Of a stretch of DNA of 10,358 nt, positions 8,046 to 10,358 are shown piece after piece (positions within the stretch are counted from its first letter, which is position 1; every line of letters starts with the position of its first letter). The position numbers and the translations under genes are program-made. Under the pieces are notes generated by a model, which worked only from the letters and a program-made list of their open reading frames with translations, was not told where the DNA came from and did no database searches. The stretch lies in assembly GCA_910587575.1 (NCBI GenBank), contig CAJULU010000012.1, positions 1-10,358 of the forward strand. The letters are read 5' to 3'. The stretch is from an uncultured Dorea sp. (GTDB lineage Bacteria; Bacillota; Clostridia; Lachnospirales; Lachnospiraceae).

Positions 8046-8138
8046 TTGGACAACGTGAAAGAAACGAATACTCAATATGTCAGTGGTATGGCAGATTATG
8101 ATTCCCTTAGAATAAGCCTTGACTATAGAAGAGAATAG
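8046..8138 (+). CDS. Possible small protein, 30 aa, TTG start
   Basis: Not recognised. AAAGGGGG (8029-8036) lies 9 nt before a TTG that opens a 30-codon frame ending in TAG. It begins M-D-N-V-K-E-T-N-T-Q-Y-V-S-G and ends DYDSLRISLDYRRE. It is hydrophilic with no signal peptide or membrane segment. It sits about 70 nt after the predicted start of a strong promoter. An 18-codon basic frame (8139-8195, MIRHLNERKSRRGKEPER) begins with an ATG immediately after its TAG. The TTG start and short length make chance plausible; it may equally be part of a structured RNA. Confidence 0.35.
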   Translation: MDNVKETNTQYVSGMADYDSLRISLDYRRE

Positions 8139-8407
8139 ATGATCCGGCATTTGAATGAGAGAAAGAGTCGGAGAGGAAAAGAGCCGGAACGATAGATTAT
8201 TATTTGCAGGCATATTGAGAAGATACCACATTATAGTTCGGGAATATTTGAAAGATGTTAGAATATGTCAGCGGGGACATTAGCTAACAGATCAGAGTTA
8301 TACCAGAGGGGTGAGCCATTCATTCCGCAGGAATGTATATGGAATAAGAAGGGTGTAAGAAGAGCAGAAGGGAATCTGAAATTGAGAGAGAATCCTCCGA
8401 TTAATAT

Positions 8408-8489
8408 ATGAGAATCATACAATTTCATAGAGATTAAGGCTGTCGTAGTGATACGGCAGCTTTATTTGTGTGAAATTGTATTGTCTCAT
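8408..8489. repeat. 82-nt imperfect palindrome enclosing the terminator
   Basis: Three nested, nearly concentric inverted repeats are seen: ATGAGA (8408-8413) with TCTCAT (8484-8489); ATACAATTTCA (8417-8427) with TGAAATTGTAT (8471-8481), perfect over 11 bp; and the inner terminator stem. The outer arms form only in a read-through transcript or as a DNA cruciform. It could be a small hairpin element, a MITE-like remnant or a regulatory read-through structure. Confidence 0.75.
8436..8467 (+). terminator. Intrinsic terminator at the end of the candidate transcript
   Basis: AAGGCTGTCGTA (8436-8447) pairs with TACGGCAGCTTT (8452-8463) over 12 bp with two G-U pairs and a GTGA tetraloop. TATTT follows. 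The T-tract is interrupted, so efficiency may be moderate. Confidence 0.7.
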
Positions 8490-8562
8490 TAGAGTGAATC
8501 GGGCATATCTTAATAGTAGGCCGGAAATGGCAGTCTTTTTTGATATTTTTATTCGTATATTT

Positions 8563-8591
8563 TTGACATTGTACATGGCGTATGATAGAAT
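8563..8591 (+). promoter_or_regulatory. Sigma-A promoter of the TPR/coiled-coil gene
   Basis: Perfect -35 TTGACA (8563-8568), 17-nt spacer, -10 TAGAAT (8586-8591) with TG-A just upstream. Transcription should start near 8598, about 50 nt before the TTG start. A T-rich tract precedes the -35. Confidence 0.85.
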
Positions 8592-8636
8592 GATAGACGT
8601 AAAAGTGTAGAATATTGCAGTTTTAACAAATTTTTT

Positions 8637-8642
8637 GAGGTG
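8637..8642 (+). promoter_or_regulatory. Ribosome binding site GAGGTG that sets the TTG start at 8649
   Basis: GAGGTG(AG) lies 6 nt before TTG-GAT-AAA. The first in-frame ATG is 12 codons further in (8685) and has no comparable site, so TTG is preferred. Confidence 0.75.
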
Positions 8643-8648
8643 AGAAGT

Positions 8649-10358
8649 TTGGATAAATATGAATATAGGGTGAAAACAGAGCAGATGCAGGAGTATCTGG
8701 AGAAGAAGCAGTACAAGAAGGCGATGGAGATCGCTGATACGATTGACTGGCGCAGGGTCAAGAATGTTTCAACTCTGAATACGGTAAGTGAGATTTATGA
8801 GTATAATGGTGAATTCCAGAAAAGCCGGGATATTTTATTTGTGGCGTTCGATCGGTCTCCGGGGAGCAGGAAGATTGCGTATCGGCTGGGACTTCTGGCA
8901 TTAAAGATTGGTGATATTGAGGAAGCTGCGGATTGTTATGAGGAGTTTGTGAAACTGGCTCCGAAGGATCCGAACCAGTATGTATTGAAGTATAAGATAT
9001 TGAGAGCGCAGGGTGCACCTCTGAGTGATCAGATTGCGGCTCTTGAGGATTTTAAGAAAGCAGAATATGTAGAAAAATGGGCGTATGAACTGGCGCATCT
9101 CTATCATGAAGCGGGTATGACGGCAGAGTGTCTTGAGGAATGTGATGATCTGATTCTGTGGTTTAGTGAGGGAAGATATGTGTATCAGGCCATGGAGCTT
9201 AAGATGCAGTATAAGCCGCTGACACCTCTTCAGCAGGAGAAGTATGACTCTCGTCCGGGGGCTTCCAAGAAGCCTCGTCCTGTAAAAAGGAATGTATCTG
9301 CGAATCCGTCAATTCCGTTGGATGAGGTCATCCGGGGGGAGGCTCCCGTCAGAAAAGAAATGCTCCGAAGAGTAACGGAGACGGCTCTGCGGGCAGATCA
9401 GGAGGCGTTGGAAGCGGAGGCGGTATCCGAAGAGCAGAATGACAGTGTTGAAGAAAGGGACTCTGAAGGGCAGAATACGTCCAGGTCAGGGAAGACCCAG
9501 TCGATTTCCAAGGTTGTGAAGGGCGCCACACTTCAGGAAGCGCTGGCAAACGGAATGGCCTTTGCCAGTGGAATCCGGAGTGTAGAGAAGACGGTTGCTA
9601 AGGTAAAAGAGGGAATCCGCCAGGTTACCGGGCAGATACATATGGATGCACTTGTGGAAAAGCGAGGAGCTGATGGCAGAAAGGAAGAACCGGAACCGGA
9701 GAAAAAACCGGCGCCGGAAGAGGTAAGGGAAGAGAAGAAGAAAGCGAAAGCACCGGCAGGTGAGGCGGTACGTGCGGCAAGGAAGCCGGCGCCAAGGCCG
9801 TTAGATAAGAAGACGGATGCGCTTCGTGTTACCGGGCAGATGCGGATTGAAGAGATTCTGCAGGAGTGGGAAGCAAAGCAGAAGGCGAATGCAGAAGCTA
9901 TTGAACGGCAGAGAGAGGAAGATGACGAGAGGCTTCGCAAAGAGCGGGATGAGATCGGACTGCGTAAGGAGCTGGAACGCCGGGAAGCCAGAAGAAAGGC
10001 CGAAGAGGAAGCTGCGGCAGAGAAGAAGGCACTGGAGGCGGGGGCAACCCAGAGGATTACGCCGGAAGGATTGCAGAAGCTTGCGGAGCGGGAAGCATTG
10101 AGAAGGGCTGCGGAAAGGAAGGCAGCGGAGGAGGAAGCTGCGAGAAAAGCAGCGGAAGAAGAGGCCGCAAGGAAAGCGGCGGAAGAAGAGGCCGCAAGGA
10201 AAGCGGCGGAAGAAGAGGCTGCAAGGAAAGCGGCAGAAGAAGAGGCCGCAAGGAAAGCGGCAGAAGAAGAGGCCGCAAGGAAGGCGGAGGAAGAAGAGGC
10301 TGCGAGGAAAGCGGCGGAAGAAGAGGCTGCGAGGAAAGCGGAAGAAGAGGCCGCAAGG
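8649..10358 (+). CDS. TPR-like, coiled-coil repeat protein (3' end outside window)
   Basis: An open frame of 570 codons from a TTG start runs off the right edge with no stop. Residues 10-200 are helical, with TPR-like pairs: about 41-71 (SEIYEYNGEFQKSRDILFVA), 74-108 (YRLGLLALKIGDIEEAADCY...LAPKDP) and roughly 143-175. The linker at 200-380 is charged, Pro/Glu/Lys-rich and probably disordered. Residues 395-490 are a charged helix (EEILQEWEAKQKANAEAIER). From 491 a 9-residue unit K-A-A-E-E-E-A-A-R repeats as a long alanine/charge helix. No signal peptide is seen, so it is probably cytoplasmic. The family looks Lachnospiraceae-specific. From memory, relatives continue into an AAA-type ATPase-like domain, but nothing here shows that. 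TPRs suggest a protein-binding scaffold; the specific role is unknown. Confidence 0.85.
   Translation, partial: MDKYEYRVKTEQMQEYLEKKQYKKAMEIADTIDWRRVKNVSTLNTVSEIYEYNGEFQKSRDILFVAFDRSPGSRKIAYRLGLLALKIGDIEEAADCYEEFVKLAPKDPNQYVLKYKILRAQGAPLSDQIAALEDFKKAEYVEKWAYELAHLYHEAGMTAECLEECDDLILWFSEGRYVYQAMELKMQYKPLTPLQQEKYDSRPGASKKPRPVKRNVSANPSIPLDEVIRGEAPVRKEMLRRVTETALRADQEALEAEAVSEEQNDSVEERDSEGQNTSRSGKTQSISKVVKGATLQEALANGMAFASGIRSVEKTVAKVKEGIRQVTGQIHMDALVEKRGADGRKEEPEPEKKPAPEEVREEKKKAKAPAGEAVRAARKPAPRPLDKKTDALRVTGQMRIEEILQEWEAKQKANAEAIERQREEDDERLRKERDEIGLRKELERREARRKAEEEAAAEKKALEAGATQRITPEGLQKLAEREALRRAAERKAAEEEAARKAAEEEAARKAAEEEAARKAAEEEAARKAAEEEAARKAAEEEAARKAEEEEAARKAAEEEAARKAEEEAAR
10119..10358 (+). 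repeat. 27-bp in-frame tandem repeats coding for KAAEEEAAR
   Basis: Eight full 27-bp units (10119-10334) are followed by a 24-bp variant (10335-10358) lacking one alanine codon, and the array may continue past the edge. Units at 10227-10253 and 10254-10280 are identical; others differ mostly at third positions, and unit 10281-10307 has A replaced by E. Identical neighbours point to recent slippage or unequal recombination. The product is a continuous charged helix. Confidence 0.95.

Larger units (their letters stand above)
7978..8467 (+). ncRNA. Candidate non-coding or small-peptide transcript of about 490 nt
   Basis: The interval runs from the predicted start of the strong promoter to an intrinsic terminator and has no ORF above 48 codons on this strand. 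Local pairing is visible: CCAAAA (7981-7986) with TTTTGG (8011-8016); GGCTTA (8035-8040) with TAAGCC (8113-8118); TCCGGC (8143-8148) with GCCGGA (8183-8188); CATTCC (8321-8326) with GGAATG (8330-8335). I do not recognise a known riboswitch, 6S, tmRNA, SRP or RNase P signature. The purine-rich, G/A-biased plus strand could be RNA scaffold or leftover coding DNA. A ribosome site and a 30-codon ORF near the 5' end make a peptide-coding mRNA the main alternative. Large ornate clostridial RNAs (such as ROOL or raiA) are a comparison to make; I cannot confirm membership by eye. Confidence 0.35.

Noticed and set aside
7917..8231. Minus-strand 104-codon ORF in the intergenic region
   Set aside because: No ribosome site or promoter on that strand, A+T-rich chance composition, and it crosses the strong plus-strand promoter.
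8265..8411. Plus-strand 48-codon ORF in the candidate transcript
   Set aside because: No ribosome site precedes the ATG, and it overlaps a better-motivated tiny frame; it may be chance openness of G/A-rich DNA.
10057..10356. Minus-strand 99-codon Leu/Pro/Arg-rich ORF
   Set aside because: It is the reverse complement of the GAA/GCG-rich tandem repeats and has no ribosome site or sensible composition.
10119..10358. CRISPR-like direct repeats
   Set aside because: The 27-bp units are contiguous with no spacers and keep one protein frame.

Overview
The window looks like chromosomal DNA of a gut-type Clostridia, most likely Lachnospiraceae. The reasons are mid-range G+C coding DNA, strong AGGAGG-type ribosome binding sites, consensus sigma-A promoters with 17-18 bp spacers, GTG/TTG starts, an ECF sigma factor paired with a membrane beta-propeller protein, a BirA-controlled bioY, and a TPR/coiled-coil protein of a type I associate with Lachnospiraceae. 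The family assignment is inference. No mobile element, CRISPR array, tRNA or rRNA is seen.

Layout. (1) 2-676 is the 3' part of an MsmX/UgpC-type sugar ABC transporter ATPase, closed by a strong terminator (691-724). (2) 766-4352 is a self-contained unit: promoter, PucR/CdaR-type regulator (GTG start at 853), a 761-aa aconitase-superfamily hydratase, terminator. The regulator probably controls the hydratase; the substrate is unknown. (3) 4409-6946 is an ECF sigma factor followed 18 nt later by a single-pass membrane protein with a large extracellular beta-propeller, which reads as a sigma/anti-sigma or sensor pair. (4) bioY (biotin ECF-transporter S component) lies on the minus strand, convergent with that pair. 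Its promoter is overlapped by a near-perfect BirA box, so it should be repressed when biotin is plentiful. (5) 7835-8648 holds no conventional gene. It has an A+T-rich stretch, then a very strong plus-strand promoter (7943-7971), about 490 nt carrying only tiny ORFs, and a hairpin terminator inside an 82-nt imperfect palindrome. This is either a structured non-coding RNA or a small-peptide transcript and is the best candidate for something undescribed. (6) From a fourth promoter (8563-8591) a TTG-initiated gene runs off the right edge. It encodes N-terminal TPR-like helices, a charged linker with a duplicated VTGQ motif, and a coiled coil ending in 27-bp tandem repeats (K-A-A-E-E-E-A-A-R).

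The genes do not form one pathway. They are separate transcription units linked loosely by nutrient uptake (sugar, biotin), a regulated hydratase and envelope signalling. The right-edge gene is truncated by the window, so its C-terminal function cannot be read here.
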